Shown: positions 16,262-23,186 of the stretch, piece after piece
Numbering within the stretch: the first letter of the stretch is position 1
Layout of the letters: the number at the start of each line of letters is the position of its first letter
The notes under the pieces: model-generated
Seen by the model: the letters and a program-made list of their open reading frames with translations, nothing else
Told to the model about the DNA's origin: nothing
Databases searched by the model: none
Position numbers and translations under genes: made by a program
DNA from: Candidatus Saccharibacteria bacterium UBA4387
GTDB taxonomy: Bacteria > Patescibacteriota > Saccharimonadia > Saccharimonadales > Saccharimonadaceae
Reading direction: 5' to 3'
DNA length: 28,512 nucleotides
Assembly: GCA_002391075.1 (NCBI GenBank)
Contig: DGRN01000022.1
Span: 1 to 28,512, forward strand

Positions 16262-17129
16262 AATCATCTACTTTGGCAACGAGCAGCTCGCTCAAGGCAT
16301 CAAAGCCAAAACGCCGATTTTTGACGCCCTACTCGCCGCCGATTACGAAATCGCGGCGCTTATTCTGCCGACCGCTAACACACGCCGCCCATTCGAAATC
16401 GCCAAAAAAGCCACAAAGCTCAATATTCCTATCTTCTACACCAAAAACACAACCGAGCTTGAAACCATCATCAAAGACACCAGCGCCAAAGTCGCCGTCT
16501 TGGCTTCATACGGTAAAATCATCCCCGAAAGCATCATTGAGGCTTTCCCGTGTGGCATCATCAATATTCATCCGTCACTTCTACCAAAATATCGCGGCAC
16601 CACCCCTATCGAAAGCGCGCTACTTAACAATGACGCCGAAACCGGCGTATCCGTAATGCGACTCGCAAAGAAAATGGATGCCGGCAACATAATAGCACAA
16701 GCAAAAGTCGACATTACCCCAGAAACCACCAAGCAATCACTCTACGAGCAACTCGCCACGCTTGGCGCGCAACTTCTAGTCGACAAACTGCCAGCAATCC
16801 TCGCGCAAAATGCCCCTGAGACCGCACAAAACGACGCAGAAGCCACTTTTACCGCGCAACTCAGCAAAGACCTATCCACAATCCAAAACGACCAAAAAAC
16901 GGCTCTCACGCTCTCACGCGAAGTTATTGCTTATGCTGGTTTTCCAAAATCCAAAACCACCCTGCTAGGCATCCCTTGCACGATTACCGCTGCCCATGTT
17001 GCCGACCAAGCCAGCACCGAGCTAGATCTTCTCTGTGCCGACGGCAAATACCTCGTCATCGACCAACTCATTCCCGAAAATTCCAAGCCCCAATCCGCCC
17101 AATCTTTCCTCAACGGCCACAAAAAATAA
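16248..17129 (+). CDS. fmt: Methionyl-tRNA formyltransferase
   Basis: Formylates initiator Met-tRNA using 10-formyl-tetrahydrofolate. The catalytic triad of the family can be placed as Asn106, His108 and Asp144, in IINIHPSLLPKYRGTTPIE and KKMDAGNII. The start-proximal fold reads IIYFGNEQLAQGI where many homologues have FxGTPxFA. The C-terminal OB-like domain is present but small, which accounts for 293 aa. It overlaps def and ends in a bidirectional terminator. Confidence 0.94.
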   Translation: MTKTKIIYFGNEQLAQGIKAKTPIFDALLAADYEIAALILPTANTRRPFEIAKKATKLNIPIFYTKNTTELETIIKDTSAKVAVLASYGKIIPESIIEAFPCGIINIHPSLLPKYRGTTPIESALLNNDAETGVSVMRLAKKMDAGNIIAQAKVDITPETTKQSLYEQLATLGAQLLVDKLPAILAQNAPETAQNDAEATFTAQLSKDLSTIQNDQKTALTLSREVIAYAGFPKSKTTLLGIPCTITAAHVADQASTELDLLCADGKYLVIDQLIPENSKPQSAQSFLNGHKK

Positions 17130-17136
17130 AGCCATC

Positions 17137-17166
17137 AAAAATCCCCCGCATCGCGAGGGATTTTTT
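17137..17166. terminator. Bidirectional terminator between fmt and a convergent gene
   Basis: AAAAATCCC (17137-17145) pairs with GGGATTTTT (17157-17165), with T tracts on both strands. It serves fmt on the plus strand and the 139-aa gene on the minus strand. Confidence 0.85.
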
Positions 17167-17173
17167 AAAGCTT

Positions 17174-17593
17174 TTAGGCCGCTGCCAAAATCGCATCTTT
17201 CTGAGTTACGATTTCGTTGCGCAACTCGTCTAGCGCATCATTGATAATCGCGTCGTAGTTCGGACAGTTCAAGTCCAACCACTTTGCAGTAATATAATCG
17301 TTCAAGAGCGTCACACTACTGTCTGGTGCATTTGTATTTTTCTTAATCTGGAGATAAAGAGGATCCTCTCTAAAGTTCCCAACCGAATTAAGCAGCTTGC
17401 GCACCGCCTCATCGTCGTTGTCGATGATTTTCTCAAACTCATCAAGCTGCGCATCAGTTAGCCCTTCGCTCATTTTTTCGCCAATGCGAATCTCGAACTG
17501 ATCTTGTGCGTATTGCAGGAAAACGGCCTTCTGCTCTTCCGGCAATGCTGCCAGGCCCACGCTTTCCAAAAAACTTTCATCGAAAGTATACAT
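17174..17593 (-). CDS. Small acidic helical protein (DUF5663-like), 139 aa
   Basis: Mostly helical and acidic, without Cys-rich, signal or membrane regions. The stretch LAALPEEQKAVFLQYAQDQFEIRIG, followed by LTDAQLDEFEKIID, resembles a domain of unknown function (DUF5663) that I associate with CPR genomes; this is from memory and not searched. A second helical half includes NDYITAKWLDLNCPNYDAI. AGAGG precedes the ATG by 4 nt. It is a single-gene unit between two terminators. Confidence 0.75.
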   Translation of the reverse strand: MYTFDESFLESVGLAALPEEQKAVFLQYAQDQFEIRIGEKMSEGLTDAQLDEFEKIIDNDDEAVRKLLNSVGNFREDPLYLQIKKNTNAPDSSVTLLNDYITAKWLDLNCPNYDAIINDALDELRNEIVTQKDAILAAA

Positions 17594-17621
17594 AAAACCT
17601 CTTTCTCCTATTTCTGAATCT

Positions 17622-17651
17622 AGTTTAACATAAACATTAAGGTTTTTACAA
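17622..17651 (-). promoter_or_regulatory. Promoter of the 139-aa gene
   Basis: TTGTAA (17646-17651), 18-nt spacer, TAAACT (17622-17627) preceded by TGT on the minus strand. Confidence 0.5.
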
Positions 17652-17659
17652 TATTAAAT

Positions 17660-17695
17660 AAAAAACGACCACATCTCCCGACGCGGCCGCTTTTT
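17660..17695 (-). terminator. Terminator of infB
   Basis: Eleven-bp stem (AAAAAGCGGCC with GGTCGTTTTTT on the minus strand, two G-T pairs) around a 14-nt loop with a run of T, 4 nt after the infB stop. Confidence 0.8.
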
Positions 17696-17699
17696 GAGT

Positions 17700-19472
17700 T
17701 TAAGCAATCGTCTTTTTGCGATATTCGCGAACAAAGAATTCAACTCTATCACCAATCTCTAGCTGAATCTTCTTCTCCGTCTTGAACGAAACGCCACCAA
17801 TTTCGCTCTCTGCTAACGACGGCACGTTTACTTTACCTTCCTGCGTGCTAATTACTTCCACCTCGCCAAGCAATTCCTTCTTGCGGTAAACTCGGCCCAG
17901 CATCCCAGGCGCCACACGTCCACTCTTCACCAAACCACCCGCGATAATCTCGGTCTTCTCCGTACGGAACACGCCCTTGATTTCCATCTCGCCAGTTTCA
18001 GTCTCGATAACTTCCTGATCGAGCATGCTTTCCATCTCGCGCTTCGCATCGTCGAGCAATTCATAGATCACACGGAAGACGCGCACTGGCACGCCATTTC
18101 GCTCTGCAACCTTCGCAATCGCATTCGGCACCGTCACATTAAAACCATAAATCACAGTCTTCGAGCCGGACGCCATATAGATATCGTTCTCAGAGATAGC
18201 GCCCACGCCAGTCGACACAATGTTCAAGGTAATCTCGCCACCAGTATCAATCAAGCGCAACGAATCTACCACAGACGTCACTGAACCCTGCACGTCACCC
18301 TTGACCAAAACGTTGAATACTTTCGTGTTGTCGGCCGTATTCATCATGCGCAACAAATCCGTGCTCGTCACGTTCGCACTCGCACTCTCTTCACTCTCGG
18401 CTTGCGCGTTCAACAAAGCCATACGACGCGCCGTCTTTTCATCTGCGACTTCCTCAAACTTATCGCCGAAATTCGGCAACTCTTTAAAACCAGTCACAAT
18501 CACCGGCGTCGACGGCAAAGCCTTGCCTTTTGGTTTTCCTTGCCAATCTAGCATCGTGCGAATTTTCGCGTAGGTCTTACCCGCTACGATAAACTCGCCC
18601 ACCTTCAACTCGCCACCAGTCACCAAAAGATTCACCACCGAGCCCTTACCGGTTTCCATATGGCTTTCAATCACTAGACCTTCTGACGGCACTTTTATAT
18701 CAGCCTTCAATTCGTCGATATCGGCAGTCAACAAAATCATGTCGAGCAACTTTTCAAGATTCTGCCCCGTCTTCGCCGAAATCGGCACCATAATCGTATC
18801 GCCGCCCCACTCTTCCGGGTTCAAGTTGAATTCGGTCGCCAGCTGCGTCTTTGTGCGATCAACATTCGCACCTTCTTTATCAATCTTATTAATCGCGACA
18901 ATGATCTTCGCGTTTGCTGCCTCAGCAAATTTAATCGCCTCCGCCGTCTGCGGCTTCACGCCATCATCGGCCGCCACCACGATTACAACGATGTCGGTCA
19001 ACATCGCGCCGTGCTGGCGAATCGCTGCAAAAGCCTCATGCCCCGGCGTATCCAAGAACGTAATTTTGCGCTCTTTATATTTCATCTGATAAGCCGAGAT
19101 ATGCTGCGTAATTCCGCCAGCCTCGCCTTCGACCGTCTTTTTCTTCAACAAGGTATCGAGCAACGTCGTTTTACCGTGATCGACGTGCCCCATCACGGCC
19201 ACCACCGGCGGACGCAACTCCGCATCGGCCGACAATTCCTTCTTAATGCCCGAAATTTTCGAAGCCGCTTCTTTGCGCTCGAACCTCACATTCGTAAAAC
19301 CGAGCTCCTCGGTCATGATCTGCGCAGTTTCCGCATCTAGGCGCTGGTTAATTGTTGCCATGATGCCATTTTTGAACAATTCACCAATCAAATGCGTCAC
19401 CGACACGCCGAGCGCCTTCGCCAGCTCATCCACCGTTATCGAGCCAGAGATTTGTATTACTTTTTCTTCCAT
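17700..19472 (-). CDS. infB: Translation initiation factor IF-2, short form
   Basis: GTPase that places initiator fMet-tRNA on the 30S subunit. The N-terminal IF2_N-like domain (about 1-70) is followed almost directly by the G domain: GHVDHGKT (95-102), DTPGHEAF, and NKID. Domains II to IV follow, including the fMet-tRNA-binding C-terminal barrel (GVFRTEKTEIIAGGLV, GDRVEFF). At 590 aa it lacks the long, variable N-terminal extension of most bacteria, in line with a reduced genome. A double Shine-Dalgarno (GGAG and AAGGA) precedes the ATG. Confidence 0.97.
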   Translation of the reverse strand: MEEKVIQISGSITVDELAKALGVSVTHLIGELFKNGIMATINQRLDAETAQIMTEELGFTNVRFERKEAASKISGIKKELSADAELRPPVVAVMGHVDHGKTTLLDTLLKKKTVEGEAGGITQHISAYQMKYKERKITFLDTPGHEAFAAIRQHGAMLTDIVVIVVAADDGVKPQTAEAIKFAEAANAKIIVAINKIDKEGANVDRTKTQLATEFNLNPEEWGGDTIMVPISAKTGQNLEKLLDMILLTADIDELKADIKVPSEGLVIESHMETGKGSVVNLLVTGGELKVGEFIVAGKTYAKIRTMLDWQGKPKGKALPSTPVIVTGFKELPNFGDKFEEVADEKTARRMALLNAQAESEESASANVTSTDLLRMMNTADNTKVFNVLVKGDVQGSVTSVVDSLRLIDTGGEITLNIVSTGVGAISENDIYMASGSKTVIYGFNVTVPNAIAKVAERNGVPVRVFRVIYELLDDAKREMESMLDQEVIETETGEMEIKGVFRTEKTEIIAGGLVKSGRVAPGMLGRVYRKKELLGEVEVISTQEGKVNVPSLAESEIGGVSFKTEKKIQLEIGDRVEFFVREYRKKTIA

Positions 19473-19531
19473 TCCTTCCAGCTCCTTTCGCTTACAAGTT
19501 AATAAAAAATTGACCGATAAAAACTCCTCTT

Positions 19532-19560
19532 ATTTTATCATATATTTAGCGAAAGCGCAA
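19532..19560 (-). promoter_or_regulatory. Promoter of infB
   Basis: TTGCGC (19555-19560), 17-nt spacer, TAAAAT (19532-19537) with TGA upstream (extended -10) on the minus strand. The leader is about 55 nt. Confidence 0.65.
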
Positions 19561-19615
19561 AATCTCCTTACCGCACGCCCCGCCACACATCACCCAGCCG
19601 CACCCTGCGTTTTTA

Positions 19616-19744
19616 CGCCCCATTACCTGGACGCTCCAGCCGCACCCCTCTTCTCGCCAGCCACACCCCATTACCTATTACGTCCTGCCTTCGCGTTTTC
19701 GCGCACCCCGTTACTTATTGCGCCCCGCCTTCATATTTTTCGCG
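19616..19744. repeat. Degenerate 40-bp tandem repeat between infB and rpsA
   Basis: Two adjacent units, 19664-19703 and 19704-19744, share CACCCCRTTACYTATTRCG followed by YCCYGCCTTC and TTTTCGCG. All eight substitutions between them are transitions. A looser third unit starts at 19616 with CGCCCCATTACC, 48 bp earlier. The DNA is C-rich on the plus strand and has no credible gene on either strand. Confidence 0.65.
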
Positions 19745-19755
19745 CCTAGCATTTC

Positions 19756-19919
19756 GGTAAACTCCCAATTACCCCACTTCCTCCACTCCAGATACTGCCG
19801 AGTAAACTAATAATTTACCCCCACACACACCCTAACATTCGTTTTCTTTCAACACAGGTAAACTCTCAGTTTACCCATTCTTCTCTTAAAATCATCATCT
19901 CGTAAACTTTCAGTTTACC
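19756..19919. repeat. Array of four 18-19-bp inverted repeats
   Basis: Copies at 19756-19773 (GGTAAACT-CCC-AATTACC), 19801-19819 (AGTAAACT-AAT-AATTTACC), 19857-19875 (GGTAAACT-CTC-AGTTTACC, perfect 8-bp arms) and 19901-19919 (CGTAAACT-TTC-AGTTTACC). Starts are 45, 56 and 44 bp apart. The intervening DNA is unrelated from gap to gap. They lie about 100-320 bp beyond the rpsA terminator and upstream of the infB promoter. They could be protein-binding sites or RNA hairpins. No cas gene is present, and the gaps are too short for CRISPR. The rest of the gap, up to 20018, shows nothing further. Confidence 0.75.
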
Positions 19920-20017
19920 TTTTTGCTAGAGCTTTCAGGCCGTCACTACCTGCCATCATTCCTATAGCTCCTCTGCAAACCATCTCTATTACACCTCTCG
20001 CCCAAAAACGCCCGGCA

Positions 20018-20053
20018 CAAAAATCCGCCCCAATATCGCAAGAGGCGGATTTT
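20018..20053 (-). terminator. Terminator of rpsA
   Basis: Perfect 10-bp stem AAAATCCGCC / GGCGGATTTT (20020-20029 and 20044-20053) with a T run on the minus strand, 24 nt after the rpsA stop. Confidence 0.9.
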
Positions 20054-20077
20054 CCGAAAAACTACCAAGAAATGGTT

Positions 20078-21148
20078 TTATTTTTTCTTGTCAGCAAAGC
20101 TCAAAGAAATCTTGCGACCTTCCTTGTCGATATCCAAAATCTTAAATTCCTTGCGTTCATTCAAGGTAAAGATTTTCTCTGGATCAACATCACTGCCTTC
20201 GCCAAGCTCAGAAACATGAACCAAAGCCTCAACAGCCGGCGAAATCTGCACGAAAGCGCCAAATGGAGTAATACGAGTAATCGTACCCTCAACCTTATCG
20301 CCCTTCTTGAAGTTAGCGATTTCAGAGAGCCATGGATCTTCCTCGAGCTGCTTCTTCGAGAGCGAGAGGCGATCCTTATCGATTGCGATAATCTTAGCCT
20401 CAATCGTCTCGCCAACCTTAACGTAATCCGACGGATTGTTGACACGCTCCCAAGAAATCTCGGAAATGTGTACCAAACCCTCGATACCGTCAACATTGAC
20501 GAAAATACCGAAGTCGACGACACCGGTCACGACGCCCTTGACGACATCACCAACGGCCAACTTAGCAAAACGCTCAGCCAAACCATCTTTGATCGCTTCC
20601 TTCTCAGAAAGAATCAACTTATTCGTCTTGCGATCGGCGTCCAAAATGCGAACGCGAATCGTTTGCCCAACCAAGGCGTTCAAGCGTTGCAAAATTTCGT
20701 CCTTATCAGAGCTGCCAACACGCGGATAGTGCTCAGCAGACAACTGCGAAACCGGCAAGAAACCGCGAATACCTTCGTATTCAACCAGCAAACCGCCACG
20801 GTTGGCGTCAAATGGTTGAACCTCGATGATTTCGCCAGCTTCGAGCTTAGCGGAAATCTCGTCCCAGCCCTTCTCTTTAACAGCCTTGCGAAGCGACAAA
20901 AGAACCATGCCGTCTTCCATTTCGGTATCTACGACGCTTGCGCTAACCGTATCACCTACGTTCAATTGGCGACCAAAGGCCACCTCGCGACGTGGTACCA
21001 AACCAACACCGCGTGCGCCGAGATCAATCAAAATCTCATGCTTTTTGACCGACATAACCGTACCTTCAATCGTGTCGCCCAATACAATCGGACGAATCTC
21101 CTCGTTCGCGAGCAACTCGTCCATCGTTATTTTAGCTTTTCCAGCCAT
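20078..21148 (-). CDS. rpsA: 30S ribosomal protein bS1 with four S1 domains
   Basis: RNA-binding protein that helps messages onto the 30S subunit. Four S1 repeats follow one another: GDTIEGTVMSVKKHEILIDLG (from about 23), GEIIEVQPFDANRGGLLVEYEG, GDVVKGVVTGVVDFGIFVNVDG with GLVHISEISW, and GDKVEGTITRITPFGAFVQI with ALVHVSELG. At 356 aa it is shorter than the six-domain proteobacterial form. A 13-bp stem lies in the leader just before the AAAGGA Shine-Dalgarno, which itself is 13 nt from the ATG, a long gap. Given the prominence of leaderless messages here, the small S1 is worth noting. Confidence 0.95.
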   Translation of the reverse strand: MAGKAKITMDELLANEEIRPIVLGDTIEGTVMSVKKHEILIDLGARGVGLVPRREVAFGRQLNVGDTVSASVVDTEMEDGMVLLSLRKAVKEKGWDEISAKLEAGEIIEVQPFDANRGGLLVEYEGIRGFLPVSQLSAEHYPRVGSSDKDEILQRLNALVGQTIRVRILDADRKTNKLILSEKEAIKDGLAERFAKLAVGDVVKGVVTGVVDFGIFVNVDGIEGLVHISEISWERVNNPSDYVKVGETIEAKIIAIDKDRLSLSKKQLEEDPWLSEIANFKKGDKVEGTITRITPFGAFVQISPAVEALVHVSELGEGSDVDPEKIFTLNERKEFKILDIDKEGRKISLSFADKKK

Positions 21149-21171
21149 ATTTAATATATTTTCCTTTCATT

Positions 21172-21239
21172 GGAGCCACTCATTCTTCCTCATAGCACAT
21201 CCCCGGCAGAAGGTACCACAAAAAACAATGAGTAGCCCC
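21172..21239 (-). promoter_or_regulatory. Structured rpsA leader: 13-bp stem next to the ribosome binding site
   Basis: On the minus strand GGGGCTACTCATT pairs over 13 positions (two G-U) with AATGAGTGGCTCC, closing a 42-nt loop; the stem ends only 3 nt from the AAAGGA Shine-Dalgarno. It could be an autoregulatory site for S1, as many ribosomal protein leaders are; that is inference. Confidence 0.6.
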
Positions 21240-21251
21240 AAATTACCCACT

Positions 21252-21280
21252 ATTTTACCTCATTTTCCTCTTTTCGTAAA
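21252..21280 (-). promoter_or_regulatory. Promoter of rpsA
   Basis: TTTACG (21275-21280), 17-nt spacer, TAAAAT (21252-21257) on the minus strand, giving a leader of about 97 nt. Confidence 0.55.
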
Positions 21281-21286
21281 GACAAC

Positions 21287-21315
21287 AAAAAATTACCCGC
21301 CAGGGGTAATTTTTT
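21287..21315 (-). terminator. Terminator of the MPKTG surface protein gene
   Basis: AAAATTACCC / GGGTAATTTT stem around a 5-nt loop, with a six-T tail on the minus strand, 4 nt after the stop codon. Confidence 0.88.
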
Positions 21316-21318
21316 ATA

Positions 21319-21777
21319 CTAGGCGCGTTTCTTAATCAAGCCAAAGTTCAAAGCAGCCAAATACGCCACAACACCTGCGCCCAAAGCCGCAATCACCGTA
21401 TCGGTCGGGCCAGTTTTTGGCATATTATTCGTGTTCGCGGAGCCATTATTTTTATTACTCTCGTTCGCAGCAATGCCATTTTGTTTGTTCGCCTCGGCAC
21501 GCTTCTGCTCTTCCTCTGCAGCGCGCTTCTCAGCCTCGGCTTTTTCCTTTGCGGTCTTCTCTTTAGCGGCTTTTTCTTCGGCCGCCTTCTTTTCACTCTC
21601 TTCTTTCTTAGTGTCCGTCTTTTCCGACTCTTCAAGCGAGATTTCGCCAGAAGCAGTCGTTGCTTTCGGCTTTGGGGACGACATCGAAATCGCAATTACC
21701 AAACCGGCTACCAAAATCACACCGATCAAACCAATAATCGCGCCCCAACCCCAACGCTTCAATTTTGCTTCATCCAT
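21319..21777 (-). CDS. Coiled-coil surface protein with sortase-like MPKTG signal, 152 aa
   Basis: The ATG at 21777 (MDEAKLKRWGWG) is taken as start because AGGAG lies 11 nt upstream; a longer frame has no such site. Residues 11-31 form one membrane helix (GAIIGLIGVILVAGLVIAI). Residues 45-100 are an Ala/Glu/Lys coiled coil of the TolA type. An Asn/Gly/Ser linker follows, then MPKTG, a hydrophobic stretch (VIAALGAGVVAYLAALNFGLI) and KKRA. That order matches LPXTG sorting signals, with Met for Leu. It may span the envelope or be attached by a sortase; no sortase gene is in the window. Confidence 0.8.
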   Translation of the reverse strand: MDEAKLKRWGWGAIIGLIGVILVAGLVIAISMSSPKPKATTASGEISLEESEKTDTKKEESEKKAAEEKAAKEKTAKEKAEAEKRAAEEEQKRAEANKQNGIAANESNKNNGSANTNNMPKTGPTDTVIAALGAGVVAYLAALNFGLIKKRA

Positions 21778-21811
21778 ATCTGTAGTAACTCCTAACAATA
21801 TACTTTTAATC

Positions 21812-21840
21812 ATTATATCACAAAACGCAACAAAAATCAA
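21812..21840 (-). promoter_or_regulatory. Promoter of the MPKTG protein gene
   Basis: TTGATT (21835-21840), 17-nt spacer, TATAAT (21812-21817) with TGA upstream on the minus strand. It diverges from the ROK kinase promoter 13 bp away. Confidence 0.72.
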
Positions 21841-21852
21841 GCCTTAACCTCT

Positions 21853-21881
21853 TTGGCGACTGCAATTCCTCATGCTAAAAT
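21853..21881 (+). promoter_or_regulatory. Promoter of the ROK kinase gene (leaderless)
   Basis: TTGGCG (21853-21858), 17-nt spacer, TAAAAT (21876-21881) preceded by TGC; the -10 ends 6 nt before the ATG. Confidence 0.7.
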
Positions 21882-21887
21882 AAAACC

Positions 21888-22691
21888 ATGTATTTATGCA
21901 TCGACGTCGGAGGTACCAAAACCATCGTTGCTCTCCTGAACAACAGAGGTAAAATTTTGCATTCAGTCAAATTCGCCACCTTACCCAGCAGTGAAGAATT
22001 TTATTCAACCCTCCTTCGCCAAATCCGCATAAATTTCACTCTCACACATGTCAAAATCATTTCGGTCGCCATGCCTGGCCCCGTAAAAAATAACCGCGTA
22101 CTCTGGCTTGGCAACCTCCCATGGCGCAACTTCGATATCGCCGCCAAACTCAAAGCGGACTTCAACTTACCAGTCATCGTCGAAAACGACGCCAACCTCG
22201 CCGCACTAGCCGAAGCCAGACTCTGTCGCAATCGATCACTATATTTAACATTCTCCACCGGCATTGGCGGCGGCATTATAGACGACAAACACATTTCATC
22301 CCGCTATCTAGATTTCGAACCGGGCCACACTGAATACATTTTTCATCAACGCAAGCTCGAATGGGAAGATATCGCTTCAGGCAAGGCTATCCGCGATTTC
22401 TACGCCAAAAACACCAGCGAAATCATCGACCAAGCCTCCTGGGAAGATATCGCCACCCGCATCAATCTCGGCCTCATTCCGCTCATCACCTCGCTCAAAC
22501 CCCAAAGAATAATCTTTGGCGGCCCCATCGGACTCGCCCTAGCACAATACAAAAAGCCTCTGCGCAAACAGCTCAAGGCTGCCCTCCCCGCCAATATCAC
22601 CATACCGCGACTCCAAGTCGCCAAATACGGTCATTTCTCTGTAATTCATGGATGCTACCACTATGCAAAAGCTCAACTCGCTCATAAATAA
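21888..22691 (+). CDS. ROK-family sugar kinase
   Basis: ATP-dependent kinase fold of the glucokinase/ROK group. The phosphate loop is CIDVGGTKTIVAL (4-16), the catalytic Asp is in VENDANLAALAEA, and LTFSTGIGGGII is the second phosphate motif. After EPGH the expected zinc motif CxCGxxGCxE is missing: the chain reads EYIFHQRKLEWEDIASGKAI. The C-terminal adenosine motif is RIIFGGPIG. At 267 aa it is short for the family, so substrate (glucose, N-acetylmannosamine or other) cannot be assigned. Its last 44 nt overlap the next gene. A leaderless message is predicted. Confidence 0.88.
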   Translation: MYLCIDVGGTKTIVALLNNRGKILHSVKFATLPSSEEFYSTLLRQIRINFTLTHVKIISVAMPGPVKNNRVLWLGNLPWRNFDIAAKLKADFNLPVIVENDANLAALAEARLCRNRSLYLTFSTGIGGGIIDDKHISSRYLDFEPGHTEYIFHQRKLEWEDIASGKAIRDFYAKNTSEIIDQASWEDIATRINLGLIPLITSLKPQRIIFGGPIGLALAQYKKPLRKQLKAALPANITIPRLQVAKYGHFSVIHGCYHYAKAQLAHK

Positions 22692-23088
22692 ACTCAGCCA
22701 AGACTATCCTGAACTAATTTTTTCCGCAGCCGACCGTTATCAGTTCACTCCACCAAACAAGATTTTATTCAACCCCGACGAGCCAGAGCCGCTTCTTTTG
22801 CTCCATGAAGTCGGCCACTATCTTACTAACCACTATGATTACTCAAGCGACATTGAATTGTTGCGCATCGAATCCGCAGCCTGGCAAGAAGCAAAAAATA
22901 TTTGTTCACGCTACAAAATCTCCTGGGACGAAGATTTCGCCGAAGATCGCCTCGACAGCTATCGCAATTGGCTCCACGCCTGCTCGCTCTGCTCCGACTG
23001 CCAAATAAATGGCTACCAAGATAAAACCGGCCTCTATCACTGCCCTCTCTGCGCCAAAAACTGGCCCAGCAAATTCACCCCAGAATAG
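22648..23088 (+). CDS. HEXXH metalloprotease-like protein with C-terminal zinc ribbon, 146 aa
   Basis: The sequence LLLLHEVGHYLTNHY carries HEXXH at 53-57; Glu75 in RIESAAWQEA is placed to be the third ligand, as in gluzincins and ImmA/IrrE-like proteins. The C-terminal part has cysteines 112, 115, 118, 132 and 135 (CSLCSDC and HCPLC), a likely zinc ribbon. The start is uncertain: ATGs at 22648 and 22663 both lie inside the ROK gene and neither has a good Shine-Dalgarno, so translational coupling is likely. The substrate is unknown. Confidence 0.75.
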   Translation: MDATTMQKLNSLINKLSQDYPELIFSAADRYQFTPPNKILFNPDEPEPLLLLHEVGHYLTNHYDYSSDIELLRIESAAWQEAKNICSRYKISWDEDFAEDRLDSYRNWLHACSLCSDCQINGYQDKTGLYHCPLCAKNWPSKFTPE

Positions 23089-23096
23089 GCCCATAG

Positions 23097-23125
23097 TTGA
23101 CAACTACCGAAAATAATTATATAAT
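23097..23125 (+). promoter_or_regulatory. Full-consensus sigma70-type promoter
   Basis: TTGACA (23097-23102), 17 nt, TATAAT (23120-23125), the second exact consensus in the window. The leader is about 55 nt. Confidence 0.9.
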
Positions 23126-23186
23126 CTTAAAACCAGCGCCGTATCGCCGCCGCACCTTAATATTTTGATGAAAGGAAGTTTTCCGT

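Noticed and set aside
19756..19919. CRISPR array
   Set aside because: Repeats are short palindromes with only four copies, gaps are 25-37 bp and uneven, and no cas gene is present.
20072..21154. 360-aa plus-strand frame opposite rpsA
   Set aside because: The minus strand encodes four clear S1 domains; the plus frame is a shadow with no recognisable protein.
21211..21218. TGGTACC in the rpsA leader as a second T-box
   Set aside because: No antiterminator/terminator pair surrounds it and the gene has no amino-acid link; chance occurrence.
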